Below, one piece after another: positions 1 to 12,838 of a DNA stretch of 64,000 nucleotides. Within the stretch, counting starts at the first letter, position 1. Each line of letters begins with the position of its first letter. Made by a program: the position numbers and the translations under genes. The notes below the pieces were generated by a model. The model searched no databases. It saw only the letters and a program-made list of their open reading frames with translations, and had not been told where the DNA came from. The stretch is from Arcuatula senhousia (Eukaryota; Mollusca; Bivalvia; Mytilida; Mytilidae): contig OZ020303.1 of the NCBI GenBank assembly GCA_963971305.1, forward strand, positions 44,318,106 through 44,382,105, in the 5' to 3' direction.

Positions 1-209
1 TTTATAATAAAATAAAATCCTGAACCCAAACGCCTGTGGAAAAACCACCCGTCATTATTTTTAGCGCATAAACACTTACTTAACCAAAAAAAATGTATCG
101 ACTTAATATTACTATATGCATGTCAACCCAGAGGTTCTAAATTTAAGATATAGATATTTTTCAACATCTTTTTAAAATCAAAAACAGAGCATGCGCAGTT
201 GTAACCTGT

Positions 210-1038
210 TAATAAAGGTAATAGCAAAACTACCGAACTTGAATGATCAATCATATAGTCCAGAGAAAATGACAAAAACGAATCAGTCATACCGGAGAAC
301 TGGTGGATCGCAATGGTCCTGACTTGGTACAGGCATTTCAAACGAAATGGTGGGTTAAACCAGGTTTTATGGCGCCAAACCTCCCTCTTCCATTGCGATC
401 TTAGGATCCGGTAATGACCATAGAACACAACATAGTTGTGAGACACAATATGGATATTGAGGTGATCATCTCAGTACAGCAGACTAGTCAAACACTAATT
501 AAAACAATTAACTATCATATCTTTCAACTCGATTTTGAACTTTTCTACTAGTGGCTGATAACGAAGAAAGAATTTTTTAGGGATCGTATGAGACGTATTT
601 TCTTATAGCCCTGCTTCAAAAGTCGGTCACGAAGAAACCGGTGTGTGATCAAAAAATCTGTGAAATGTGTGCAAGCTCTGGCATATCGAATAAGTTGAGA
701 AATATAAACACCGTATGCAGGAGAAGTAGGTATATTGCTCTGTAGATTAGGAAAATTAATAATTTGAAAATTAAAATCGTCTCGTTTATCGTAAATTTTT
801 GTACTGAGATGACCACCTGGGTCAAATTCGAGGTGCAAATCCAAGAAAGACGTGAAGCAATTAGATTCGGTGGTCTCTTAAATCTCCAATTCCGGAGGAT
901 ATATTGAAGGAATCCAACTACCAAATGAAGTGTTATTGACAGAAAGGACATCATCAATATATCTGAATGTAAGATTAAATGACCTTGCCTCTTTCATCTT
1001 CTTGTTCTTTACGAGTCCCTGAAGAAATTCAGTCTCGT
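210..1038 (-). pseudogene. Penelope-like reverse transcriptase fragment, unit 1 copy
   Basis: This 829-bp insert is in U1 and U5 only. On the minus strand it encodes the palm-thumb part of a Penelope-like reverse transcriptase, followed by 3' non-coding sequence. It matches the U5 copy except for a few bases. One of them makes a TAA stop at 878-880, where the U5 copy reads Lys in the ELEIKETTES stretch. The N-terminal fingers, the first catalytic Asp motif and the endonuclease domain are absent, so it cannot be autonomous. The family call rests on the YIDDVLS motif and the DKRDDFNF...SNIP..PAYGVYISQLIRY signature. Confidence 0.75.
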
Positions 1039-1139
1039 AAAATTATTTTGTCTTCTTTCACTTTTATTTTTAAAAGATCAGTCCTAAATAGTGAGTCTAC
1101 TTTCACTTTTGTTTTATCCTGTTGCGTGGCATTCTATTT

Positions 1140-1601
1140 TATGCCCCTTCTACGAAAGTAAGGGGCATAAAGTGTTTTGGTCCGTCTGTTCGTCCGTCCG
1201 TTCATCTACCATTTTGCGGGATGGGGCATTATGTCTTTTGGACATATGGTACGAGTACACAATTATCGCCCTTTGCTTTTCCGTTGACCACGAATATAGT
1301 TCATATTAAAAATAGTGCCTTACAAAAGAATTTGCTTCAATGTGCTCTCTTTAATTTTTGTAGTTGTTTTTGGTCTCGTTTCAAAGGAAGGGGGTCACAG
1401 AACACTAGCAAGATGTTTTAGAAATGAAGTGAAGATGCTTTATGTGAATTAAGAAATGACAAAAAGGGGGGATTTTTTCTGTTCGGAAGCTCTCGGAACT
1501 GACCCCCTCTAGGGCCTTATAGTTTTCACTTGTCAAAAAAGTTGAATATATGCAATTGTTTTTATTTTCCAGTATAAGGGGCATATTGTCCATAGGTACA
1601 A
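1140..1601 (+). mobile_element. HINE/pearl-like element (TATGCCCC type), unit 1
   Basis: The 5' end is a hairpin (TATGCCCCTT, loop, AAGGGGCATA), followed by a GTCCGTCCGT tract, a ~370-bp body, the 3' half-repeat AAGGGGCATA ending at 1585, and a terminal hairpin at 1586-1601 (TTGTCC, ATA, GGTACAA with one bulge). This order matches Helentron-associated non-autonomous elements. The 72- and 99-aa ORFs inside are not genes. Confidence 0.7.
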
Positions 1602-3509
1602 TATAGCTAAATATAAAGTATTTATAGCCATATTTTTTTTGTAAAGTAAAATTTCGCTATATTGAACAAAGAGGGAAAATTAATTGTGTTCTCGGGCCAT
1701 ATTCTTTTTCAGTTTTGATATTTTTTTCTTATTTCAAAGAAGTTAATCTGTATACGTTTTAAATCATTATTTTCAATTTTCGACAAAATATAACAATTTT
1801 ATTGAAACTTTACATTCGACTAGGAAACAAGAGGCGCTAAAGGCTGTTATTTTTAGATATGCCCTGAAACAGTCAGCAGCTTAAAACGCTAAGGAAAAGA
1901 ACTATATTTGTTAATACGGGGAAGGGTAATTTATTGGAAAATAGGGAAGGGCGTATCTCGTTGTTCCCTTGAACAGCCGAGGATATAGTTGCACCTCTTG
2001 TCAAAGAGCAACACCTCGTGTGACCTCTCCAAAATTAGAGAGACTTATATATGCAATACTTCATCACGATCATCTTGACTGATGGGTATTCATAGTCGTG
2101 ACTAGGGGAAAGCCCCTCTGCATTGATTAATACCTATACAGGTATAGACTCGCTATGTGCCATGGGTCGTCCAGCCCATGACACACCACCGCCAGTGTTA
2201 GCTGCTCCAGAGTATCCTTTGTTATCGCTGGAGCTGGGCCCGTCTTCCACTACGGGGAGGTACTGGTCGGAATTCTGGAAGAACGATCACTTTAGGCTAG
2301 CTCTGCCTTATATATACTCAGTCACATTTCAATCGAAAAGGTGAAGAAAAAATTTGCATATTATCTCATTTTATACATTGCAAAAATTTTAAAAATACGA
2401 TTTTAAATTTATTTATTTTTCATTTCTTTCTACTAGGTGATTCTTAACGAAAATATTGGATAGTTCAAATATTTGAAATTTTCTGTTTGTTTTAATTTTG
2501 TTTGATACTCCTTAGAAATTATCAGTTTTTTTCATATAAAATTGTAAAAACGTACCCTGTACGTTTTAGTTTTATGCAAATTAGTTGTACCGATTTAAGG
2601 AAACTTTCAAATAGCCTGCTCATATATACTTTCCGGTGTGATTGTAATAAGGATTGTAACTTAATAAGTAAATGCATCTATTCTTTTTAAATTTACTGTT
2701 TAATGGTGTCAATTTATTTTTTTATTTCAGCTGGATTTATAACATATTTTTATTCGTTACATAGTCTGCAATGGTATATATATATATTGAATCACAACAA
2801 AAAGCAGATTGATGTTGGCCCGTCACAACCAGGGGAGATAATTTCGAAATGTTTTGTTTTATTTTCGTATTGTAATCAATTTTTTTTTGCAGTCGAGTCC
2901 AAAAGATTTGAATAGATTAAAATTATATTATTCTTTTCACCTGAAACAACAAATGTTGAAAAATAACACAAGACCCGCCAAAAATAATAATCAAACACCG
3001 GATAACATGAAGGTTACAAGTGCGCATTATTAAACCCCGGCCATCGGTTAATTTTTAACCTAACGTCAAGAAATGTAATAAGGAAAAAATACAGAAGTGA
3101 ATATAATTGGTTGATAAATATAATTGTAATCTTAATATAGCATAGATCAATGTTATAAAAGAAGTACTAGCAAGGAAATTATTACATCACCAATGTGCTC
3201 ATATTATCATAACATAAAAACCAGAAATGGAAAAACCTGAAAAACCACCCGTCATTATTTTTAGCGCATAAACACTTACTTAACCAAAAAAAATGTATCG
3301 ACTTAATATTACTATATGCATGTCAACCCAGAGGCTCTAAATTTAAGATATAGATATTTTTCAACATCTTTTTAAAATCAAAAACAGAGCATGTGCAGTT
3401 GTAACCTGTAAATTATTTTGTCTTCTTTCACTTTTATTTTTAAAAGATCAGTCCTAAATAGTGAGTCTGCTTTCACTTTTGTTTTATCCTGTTGCGTGGC
3501 ATTCTATTT

Positions 3510-3971
3510 TATGCCCCTTCTACGAAAGTAAGGGGCATAAAGTGTTTTGGTCCGTCTGTTCGTCCGTCCGTTCATCTACCATTTTGCGGGATGTGGCATT
3601 ATGTCTTTTGGACATATGGTACGAGTACACATTTATCGCCCTTTGCTTTTCCGTTGACCACGAATATAGTTCCTATTAAAAATAGTGCCTTACAAAAGAA
3701 TTTGCTTCAATGTGTTCTCTTTAATTTTTGTAGTTGTTTTTGGTCTCATTTCAAAGGAAGGGGGTCGCAGAACACTAGCAAGATGTTTTAGAAATGAAGT
3801 GAAGATGCTTTATGTGAATTAAGAAATGACAAAAAGGGGGGAGTTTTTCTGTTCGGAAGCTCTCGGAACTGACCCCCTCTAGGGCCTTATAGTTTTCACT
3901 TGTCAAAAAAGTAGAATGTATGCATTTTTTTTTATTTTCCAGTATAAGGGGCATATTGTCCATAGGTACAA
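3510..3971 (+). mobile_element. HINE/pearl-like element (TATGCCCC type), unit 2
   Basis: This is the unit 2 copy of the element at 1140, with the same 5' hairpin, CCGT tract and 3' hairpin. It was carried along by amplification of the unit rather than inserted independently. Confidence 0.7.
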
Positions 3972-5684
3972 TATAGCTAAATATAAAGTATTTATAGCCA
4001 TATTTTTTTTAGTAAAGTAAAATTTCGCTATATTGAACAGAGGGAAAATTAATTGTGTACTCGGGCCATATTCTTTTTCAGTTTTGATATTTTTTTCTTA
4101 TTTCAAAGAAGTTAATCTGTATACGTTTTAAATAATTATTGTAAATTTTCGACAAAATATAACAATTTTATTGAAACTTTACATTCGATTAGGAAACAAG
4201 AGGCGCTAAAGGCTGTTATTTTTAGATATGCCCTGAAACAGTCAGCAGCTTAAAAAGCAAAGGAAAAGAACTATATTTGTTAATACGGGGAAGGGTAATT
4301 TATTGGGAAATAGGGAAGGGGTGTATCTCGTTGTTCCCTTGAACGGCCGAGGATATAGTTGCACCTCTTGTCAAAGAGCAACACCTCGTGTGACCTCTCC
4401 AAAATAAGAGAGACTAATATGTGCAATACTTTATCACGATCTTTTTAGGCTAGCTCTGCCTTATATATACTCAGTCACATTTCAATCGAAAAGGTGAAGA
4501 AAAAATTTGCATATTATTTCACTTTTTACATTGCAAAAATTTTAAAAATACGATTTTAAATTTATTTATTTTTCATTTCTTTCTACTAGGTGATTCTTAA
4601 CGAAAATATTGGATAGTTCAAATATTTGAAATTTTCTGTTTGTTTTAATTTTGTTTGATACTCCTTAGAAATTATCAGATTTTTTCATATAAATTTGTAA
4701 AAACGTACCCTGTACGTTTTAGTTTTATGCAAATTAGTTGTACCGATTTAAGGAAACTTTCAAATAGCCTGCTCATATATACTTTCCGGTGTGATTGTAA
4801 TAACGATTGTAACTTAATAAGTAAATGCAACTATTCTTTTTAAATTTACTGTTTAATGGTGTCAATTTATTTTTTTATTTCAGCTGGATTTATAACATAT
4901 TTTTATTCGTTACATAGTCTGCAATGGTATATATATATATTGAATCACAACAAAAAGCAGATTGATGTTGGCCCGTCACAACCAGGGGAGATAATTTCGA
5001 AATGTTTTGTTTTATTTTCTTATTGTAATCAAGTTTTTTTTGCAGTCGAGTCCAAAAGATTTGAATAGATTAAAATTATATTATTCTTTTCACCTGAAAC
5101 AACAAATGTTGAAAAATAACACAAGACCCGCCAAAAATAATAATCAAACACCGGATAACATGAAGGTTACAAGTGCGCATTATTAAACCCCGGCCATCGG
5201 TTAATTTTTAACCTAACGTCAAGAAATGTAATAAGGAAAAAATATAGAAGTGAATCTAATTGGTTGATAAATATAATTGTAATCTTAATATAGCATAGAT
5301 CAATGTTATAAAAGAAGTACTAGCAAGGAAATTATTACATCACCAATGTGCTCATATTATCATAACATAAAAACCAGAAATGGAAAAACCTGAAAAACCC
5401 ACAGGCGTTTGGGTCCAGGATTTTATTTTATTATATATAACGTGTATATAAAAATTTTCATCTCGTCTATATACTATTTCCACAAGGCAAGAATGTTTGA
5501 AAGTTCTAAAAATAGTACTGACGGAAACTCCCTTTTTTCTTGTAGAAATATTTTTTACCATAAACAACTAGAACATTCTATAACTCCTTTCAGCTTTAAC
5601 TCTCTTTAGGAAGCAAAAGTAAAGCATGTCAGTATGTATAAATCTCTCATCGGGTCTCTTTTCCTACGAAGCGAAACAAAAGAT

Positions 5685-6022
5685 CACCACGGACGGAAGT
5701 GGCCAAAGATTTTCAAGGGAAACAATATTCCGCCAAATAAAAGGACTTCCGAATGACACTACAGTAAGGTAAAATCTTGGCGAGTTCGAACAAATCATTT
5801 GGCGGAAAATGTGGACTCAATTTTATTTGAAATATTTTTACTGACGAGTTGGTAGTAAAATAAAACGTACATACAAACTACGACTCGATGGGTGCTCCAT
5901 AAATTTTTAAAAAGACGTTCAAGGATAATAAATACGTGGTTATTTCATTTCAATGATAAAATTTGAAAAAGTAGAAGAATATTGTCTCCCTTTAAAATTT
6001 TTAACTACTTCCGTCCGTGGTG
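5685..6022. mobile_element. MITE nested in the hAT-like element
   Basis: This 338-bp stretch has inverted ends (CACCACGGACGGAAGT and its complement) that stay similar for about 45 bp. It lies inside the hAT-like element. The target duplication is unclear. Copies at about 8936-9273 and 12032-12369 result from amplification of the unit. Confidence 0.6.
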
Positions 6023-6220
6023 GTTTGTTTGGCCCGCTTCAGTGGAAAAAAAGATTAGATTCAAAGTCATTGCGAATTGTTTCACGATAAATGTGTTCCC
6101 AATTGTGAGATTAAACTGAAAGGATTTATAGAATCACCAATGCTTCATGTAAAACATTCGATTCTATGAAAAAATATGGGGGTTTTCCGCGAGTAAATTT
6201 TGTTCTATTTTTAGAACTTT

Positions 6221-6375
6221 TTGGTTTTGAGTACTTTTCGTTTTCAACTGTTTTGGATTTTGACCTTCCAATGTTTTGGTTTAAATGCTACTGACGAGAG
6301 GTTACTCCTTGAAATATCGATATATAGCATATCCAAATTACTCGTTTATACCCGCGTTTTGGTATTTGTAATTTT
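6221..6375 (+). mobile_element. 155-bp hammerhead-bearing retroelement fragment
   Basis: This is an insertion in the unit 2 hAT element only. Its sequence is homologous to 42290-42430 (plus strand) and to 27690-27840 (minus strand). At most TTT can be read as a target duplication. It is probably a truncated retrozyme or Penelope-like terminal fragment, and it contains the ribozyme at 6285-6330. Confidence 0.7.
6285..6330 (+). ncRNA. Hammerhead ribozyme, family A, copy 1
   Basis: Stem I is ATGCTA/TAGCAT (6285-6290 with 6325-6330). The CUGACGA box is at 6291-6297. Stem II is GAGG/CCUU closing UUACU (6298-6310). GAA is at 6311-6313. Stem III is the palindrome ATATCGATAT (6314-6323). The cleavage triplet AUA ends at 6324. 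All core nucleotides of a type I hammerhead are present (CUGANGA, GAAA, NUH). Compared with the copy at 27726, the inner stem I pair changed from G-C to A-U with pairing kept. Confidence 0.85.
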
Positions 6376-6756
6376 CAAACATTCTTGCCTTGTGGAAATA
6401 GTATATAGACGAGATGAAAATTTTTATATGCACGTTATTTATAATAAAATAAAATCCTGGACCCAAACGCCTGTGGAAAAACCACCCGTCATTATTTTTA
6501 GCGCATAAACACTTACTTAACCAAAAAAAATGTATCGACTTAATATTACTATATGCATGTCAACCCAGAGGTTCTAAATTTAAGATATAGATATTTTTCA
6601 ACATCTTTTTAAAATCAAAAACAGAGCATGCGCAGTTGTAACCTGTAAATTATTTTGTCTTCTTTCACTTTTATTTTTAAAAGATCAGTCCTAAATAGTC
6701 CTTAATAGTGAGTCTGCTTTCACTTTTGTTTTATCCTGTTGCGTGGCATTCTATTT

Positions 6757-7221
6757 TATGCCCCTTCTACGAAAGTAAGGGGCATAAAGTGTTTTGGTCC
6801 GTCTGTTCGTCCGTCCGTTCATCTACCATTTTGCGGGATGGGGCATTATGTCTTTTGGACATATGGTACGAGTACACAATTATCGCCCTTTGCTTTTCCG
6901 TTGACCACGAATATAGTTCATATTAAAAATAGTGCCTTACAAAAGAATTTGTTTCAATGTGTTCTCTTTAATTTTTGTAGTTGTTTTTGGTCTCGTTTCA
7001 AAGGAATGGGGTCACAGAACACTAGCAAGATGTTTTAGAAATGAAGTGAAGATGCTTTATGTGAATTAAGAAATGACAAAAAGGGGGGATTTTTTCTGTT
7101 CGGAAGCTCTCGGAACTGACCCCCTCTAGGGCCTTATAGTTTTCACTTGTCAAAAAAGTAGAATGTATGCATTTTTTTTTTTTATTTTCCAGTATTAGGG
7201 GCATATTGTCCATAGGTACAA
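6757..7221 (+). mobile_element. HINE/pearl-like element (TATGCCCC type), unit 3
   Basis: This is the unit 3 copy. It has a longer T-run before the 3' half-repeat, which here reads TTAGGGGCATA instead of TAAGGGGCATA. Unit 4 shares that substitution, showing that U3 and U4 are sister copies. Confidence 0.7.
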
Positions 7222-8650
7222 TATAGCTAAATATAAAGTATTTATAGCCATATTTTTTTTAGTAAAGTAAAATTTCGCTATATTGAACAGAGGGAAAATT
7301 AATTGTGTACTCGGGCCATATTCTTTTTCAGTTTTGATAATTTTTTCTTATTTCAAAGAAGTTAATCTGTATACGTTTTAAATAATTATTGTCAATTTTC
7401 GACAAAATATAACAATTTTATTGAAACTTTACATTCGATTAGGAAACAAGAGGCGCTAAAGGCTGTTATTTTTAGATATGCCCTGAAACAGTCAGCAGCT
7501 TAAAAAGCTAAGGAAAAGAACTATATTTGTTAATACGGGGAAGGGTAATTTATTGGGAAATAGGGAAGGGGTGTATCTCGTTGTTCCCTTGAACGGCCGA
7601 GGATATAGTTGCACCTCTTGTCAAAGAGCAACACCTCGTGTGACCTCTCCAAAATAAGAGAGACTAATATGTGCAATACTTTATCACGATCTTTTTAGGC
7701 TAGCTCTGCCTTATATATACTCAGTCACATTTCAATCGAAAAGGTGAAGAAAAAATTTGCATATTATCTCACTTTTTACATTGCAAAAATTTTAAAAATA
7801 CGATTTTAAATTTATTTATTTTTCATTTCTTTCTACTAGGTGATTCTTAACGAAAATATTGGATAGTTCAAATATTTGAAATTTTCTGTTTGTTTTAATT
7901 TTGTTTGATACTCCTTAGAAATTATCAGATTTTTTCATATAAATTTGTAAAAACGTACCCTGTACGTTTTAGTTTTATGCAAATTAGTTGTACCGATTTA
8001 AGGAAACTTTCAAATAGCCTGCTCATATATACTTTCCGGTGTGATTGTAACAACGATTACAACTTAATAAGTAAATGCAACTATTCTTTTTAAATTTACT
8101 GTTTAATGGTGTCAATTTATTTTTTTATTTCAGCTGGATTTATAACATATTTTTATTCGTTACATAGTCTGCAATGGTATATATATATATTGAATCACAA
8201 CAAAAAGCAGATTGATGTTGGCCCGTCACAACCAGGGGAGATAATTTCGAAATGTTTTGTTTTATTTTCTTATTGTAATCAAGTTTTTTTTTGCAGTTGA
8301 GTCCAAAAGATTTGAATAGATTAAAATTATATTATTCTTTTCACCTGAAACAACAAATGTTGAAAAATAACACAAGACCCGCCAAAAATAATAATCAAAC
8401 ACCGGATAACATGAAGGTTACAAGTGCGCATTATTAAACCCCGGCCATCGGTTAATTTTTAACCTAACGTCAAGAAATGTAATAAGGAAAAAATACAGAA
8501 GTGAATCTAATTGGTTGATAAATATAATTGTAATCTTAATATAGCATAGATCAATGTTATAAAAGAAGTACTAGCAAGGAAATTATTACATCACCAATGT
8601 GCTCATATTATCATAACATAAAAACCAGAAATGGAAAAACCTGAAAAACC

Positions 8651-9571
8651 CACAGGCGTTTGGGTCCAGGATTTTATTTTATTATATATAACGTGTATAT
8701 AAAAATTTTCATCTCGTCTATATACTATTTCCACAAGGCAAGAATGTTTGAAAGTTCTAAAAATAGTACTGACGGAAACTCCCTTTTTTCTTGTAGAAAT
8801 ATTTTTTACCATAAACAACTAGAACATTCTATAACTCCTTTCAGCTTTAACTCTCTTTAGGAAGCAAAAGTAAAGCATGTCAGTATGTATAAATCTCTCA
8901 TCGGGTCTCTTTTCCTACGAAGCGAAACAAAAGATCACCACGGACGGAAGTGGCCAAAGATTTTCAAGGGAAACAATATTCCGCCAAATAAAAGGACTTC
9001 CGAATGACACTACAGTAAGGTAAAATCTTGGCGAGTTCGAACAAATCATTTGGCGGAAAATGTGGACTCAATTTTATTTGAAATATTTTTACTGACGAGT
9101 TGGTAGTAAAATAAAACGTACATACAAACTACGACTCGATGGGTGCTCCATAAATTTTTAAAAAGACGTTCAAGGATAATAAATACGTGGTTATTTCATT
9201 TCAATGATAAAATTTGAAAAAGTAGAAGAATATTGTCTCCCTTTAAAATTTTTAACTACTTCCGTCCGTGGTGGTTTGTTTGGCCCGCTTCAGTGGAAAA
9301 AAAGATTAGATTCAAAGTCATTGCGAATTGTTTCACGATAAATGGGTTCCCAATTGTGAGATTAAACTGAAAGGATTTATAGAATCACCAATGCTTCATG
9401 TAAAACATTCGATTCTATGAAAAAATATGGGGGTTTTCCGCGAGTAAATTTTGTTCTATTTTTAGAACTTTCAAACATTCTTGCCTTGTGGAAATAGTAT
9501 ATAGACGAGATGAAAATTTTTATATGCACGTTATTTATAATAAAATAAAATCCTGGACCCAAACGCCTGTG
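8651..9571. mobile_element. hAT-like non-autonomous transposon, copy in unit 3
   Basis: This 921-bp copy has the same ends and the same GAAAAACC duplication as the unit 2 copy. It lacks the 155-bp insert: the uninterrupted junction AGAACTTT|CAAAC is at about 9465-9477. It carries the nested MITE at about 8936-9273. Confidence 0.85.
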
Positions 9572-9853
9572 GAAAAACCACCCGTCATTATTTTTAGCGC
9601 ATAAACACTTACTTAACCAAAAAAAAATGTATCGACTTAATATTACTATATGCATGTCAACCCAGAGGTTCTAAATTTAAGATATAGATATTTTTCAACA
9701 TCTTTTTAAAATCAAAAACAGAGCATGCGCAGTTGTAACCTGTAAATTATTTTGTCTTCTTTCACTTTTATTTTTAAAAGATCAGTCCTAAATAGTCCTT
9801 AATAGTGAGTCTGCTTTCACTTTTGTTTTATCCTGTTGCGTGGCATTCTATTT

Positions 9854-10317
9854 TATGCCCCTTCTACGAAAGTAAGGGGCATAAAGTGTTTTGGTCCGTC
9901 TGTTCGTCCGTCCGTTCATCTACCATTTTGCGGGATGGGGCATTATGTCTTTTGGACATATGGTACGAGTACACAATTATCGCCCTTTGCTTTTCCGTTG
10001 ACCACGAATATAGTTCATATTAAAAATAGTGCCTTACAAAAGAATTTGTTTCAATGTGTTCTCTTTAATTTTTGTAGTTGTTTTTGGTCTCGTTTCAAAG
10101 GAAGGGGGTCACAGAACACTAGCAAGATGTTTTAGAAATGAAGTGAAGATGCTTTATGTGAATTAAGAAATGACAAAAAGGGGGGATTTTTTCTGTTCGG
10201 AAGCTCTCGGAACTGACCCCCTCTAGGGCCTTATAGTTTTCACTTGTCAAAAAAGTAGAATGTATGCAATTTTTTTTTTATTTTCCAGTATTAGGGGCAT
10301 ATTGTCCATAGGTACAA
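9854..10317 (+). mobile_element. HINE/pearl-like element (TATGCCCC type), unit 4
   Basis: This is the unit 4 copy. It shares the TTAGGGGCATA substitution with unit 3. The hairpins and CCGT tract are intact. Confidence 0.7.
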
Positions 10318-11746
10318 TATAGCTAAATATAAAGTATTTATAGCCATATTTTTTTTAGTAAAGTAAAATTTCGCTATATTGAACAGAGGGAAAATTAATT
10401 GTGTACTCGGGCCATATTCTTTTTCAGTTTTGATAATTTTTTCTTATTTCAAAGAAGTTAATCTGTATACGTTTTAAATAATTATTGTCAATTTTCGACA
10501 AAATATAACAATTTTATTGAAACTTTACATTCGATTAGGAAACAAGAGGCGCTAAAGGCTGTTATTTTTAGATATGCCCTGAAACAGTCAGCAGCTTAAA
10601 AAGCTAAGGAAAAGAACTATATTTTTTAATACGGGGAAGGGTAATTTATTGGGAAATAGGGAAGGGGTGTATCTCGTTGTTCCCTTGAACGGCCGAGGAT
10701 ATAGTTGCACCTCTTGTCAAAGAGCAACACCTCGTGTGACCTCTCCAAAATAAGAGAGACTAATATGTGCAATACTTTATCACGATCTTTTTAGGCTAGC
10801 TCTGCCTTATATATACTCAGTCACATTTCAATCGAAAAGGTGAAGAAAAAATTTGCATATTATCTCACTTTTTACATTGCAAAAATTTTAAAAATACGAT
10901 TTTAAATTTATTTATTTTTCATTTCTTTCTACTAGGTGATTCTTAACGAAAATATTGGATAGTTCAAATATTTGAAATTTTCTGTTTGTTTTAATTTTGT
11001 TTGATACTCCTTAGAAATTATCAGATTTTTTCATATAAATTTGTAAAAACGTACCCTGTACGTTTTAGTTTTATGCAAATTAGTTGTACCGATTTAAGGA
11101 AACTTTCAAATAGCCTGCTCATATATACTTTCCGGTGTGATTGTAACAACGATTACAACTTAATAAGTAAATGCAACTATTCTTTTTAAATTTACTGTTT
11201 AATGGTGTCAATTTATTTTTTTATTTCAGCTGGATTTATAACATATTTTTATTCGTTACATAGTCTGGAATGGTATATATATATATTGAATCACAACAAA
11301 AAGCAGATTGATGTTGGCCCGTCACAACCAGGGGAGATAATTTCGAAATGTTTTGTTTTATTTTCTTATTGTAATCAAGTTTTTTTTTGCAGTTGAGTCC
11401 AAAAGATTTGAATAGATTAAAATTATATTATTCTTTTCACCTGAAACAACAAATGTTGAAAAATAACACAAGACCCGCCAAAAATAATAATCAAACACCG
11501 GATAACATGAAGGTTACAAGTGCGCATTATTAAACCCCGGCCATCGGTTAATTTTTAACCTAACGTCAAGAAATGTAATAAGGAAAAAATACAGAAGTGA
11601 ATCTAATTGGTTGATAAATATAATTGTAATCTTAATATAGCATAGATCAATGTTATAAAAGAAGTACTAGCAAGGAAATTATTACATCACCAATGTGCTC
11701 ATATTATCATAACATAAAAACCAGAAATGGAAAAACCTGAAAAACC

Positions 11747-12667
11747 CACAGGCGTTTGGGTCCAGGATTTTATTTTATTATATATAACGTGTATATAAAA
11801 ATTTTCATCTCGTCTATATACTATTTCCACAAGGCAAGAATGTTTGAAAGTTCTAAAAATAGTACTGACGGAAACTCCCTTTTTTCTTGTAGAAATATTT
11901 TTTACCATAAACAACTAGAACATTCTATAACTCCTTTCAGCTTTAACTCTCTTTAGGAAGCAAAAGTAAAGCATGTCAGTATGTATAAATCTCTCATCGG
12001 GTCTCTTTTCCTACGAAGCGAAACAAAAGATCACCACGGACGGAAGTGGCCAAAGATTTTCAAGGGAAACAATATTCCGCCAAATAAAAGGACTTCCGAA
12101 TGACACTACAGTAAGGTAAAATCTTGGCGAGTTCGAACAAATCATTTGGCGGAAAATGTGGACTCAATTTTATTTGAAATATTTTTACTGACGAGTTGGT
12201 AGTAAAATAAAACGTACATACAAACTACGACTCGATGGGTGCTCCATAAATTTTTAAAAAGACGTTCAAGGATAATAAATACGTGGTTATTTCATTTCAA
12301 TGATAAAATTTGAAAAAGTAGAAGAATATTGTCTCCCTTTAAAATTTTTAACTACTTCCGTCCGTGGTGGTTTGTTTGGCCCGCTTCAGTGGAAAAAAAG
12401 ATTAGATTCAAAGTCATTGCGAATTGTTTCACGATAAATGGGTTCCCAATTGTGAGATTAAACTGAAAGGATTTATAGAATCACCAATGCTTCATGTAAA
12501 ACTTTCGATTCTATGAAAAAATATGGGGGTTTTCCGCGAGTAAATTTTGTTCTATTTTTAGAACTTTCAAACATTCTTGCCTTGTGGAAATAGTATATAG
12601 ACGAGATGAAAATTTTTATATGCACGTTATTTATAATAAAATAAAATCCTGGACCCAAACGCCTGTG
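11747..12667. mobile_element. hAT-like non-autonomous transposon, copy in unit 4
   Basis: This 921-bp copy is nearly identical to the unit 3 copy and also lacks the 155-bp insert. The nested MITE is at about 12032-12369. Confidence 0.85.
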
Positions 12668-12838
12668 GAAAAACCACCCGTCATTATTTTTAGCGCATAA
12701 ACACTTACTTAACCAAAAAAAATGTATCGACTTAATATTACTATATGCATGTCAACCCAGAGGTTCTAAATTTAAGATATAGATATTTTTCAACATCTTT
12801 TTAAAATCAAAAACAGAGCATGCGCAGTTGTAACCTGT

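Larger units (their letters stand above)
5400..6475. mobile_element. hAT-like non-autonomous transposon, copy in unit 2
   Basis: The ends are CACAGGCG and CGCCTGTG, with inverted repeats of about 115 bp. A perfect 8-bp target duplication GAAAAACC flanks it (5392-5399 and 6476-6483). The unoccupied site, with a single GAAAAACC, is at 3239-3246. An 8-bp duplication and a CA..TG terminus fit the hAT superfamily. No transposase is present. This copy is 1076 bp; sister copies are 921 bp. The difference is a 155-bp hammerhead-bearing insert at 6221-6375. A smaller MITE is nested at 5685-6022. Confidence 0.85.

Noticed and set aside
1091..1421. Recurrent 72- and 99-aa plus-strand ORFs (also at 3461, 6708, 9805 and 13720)
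   Set aside because: They lie across a HINE/pearl-like element with hairpins and a CCGT microsatellite and recur only because the unit is amplified. Overlapping frames are open equally by chance.
5838..5875. CTGACGA as a hammerhead core inside the hAT-like element
   Set aside because: No GAAA at the right distance and no pairable stem I arms.
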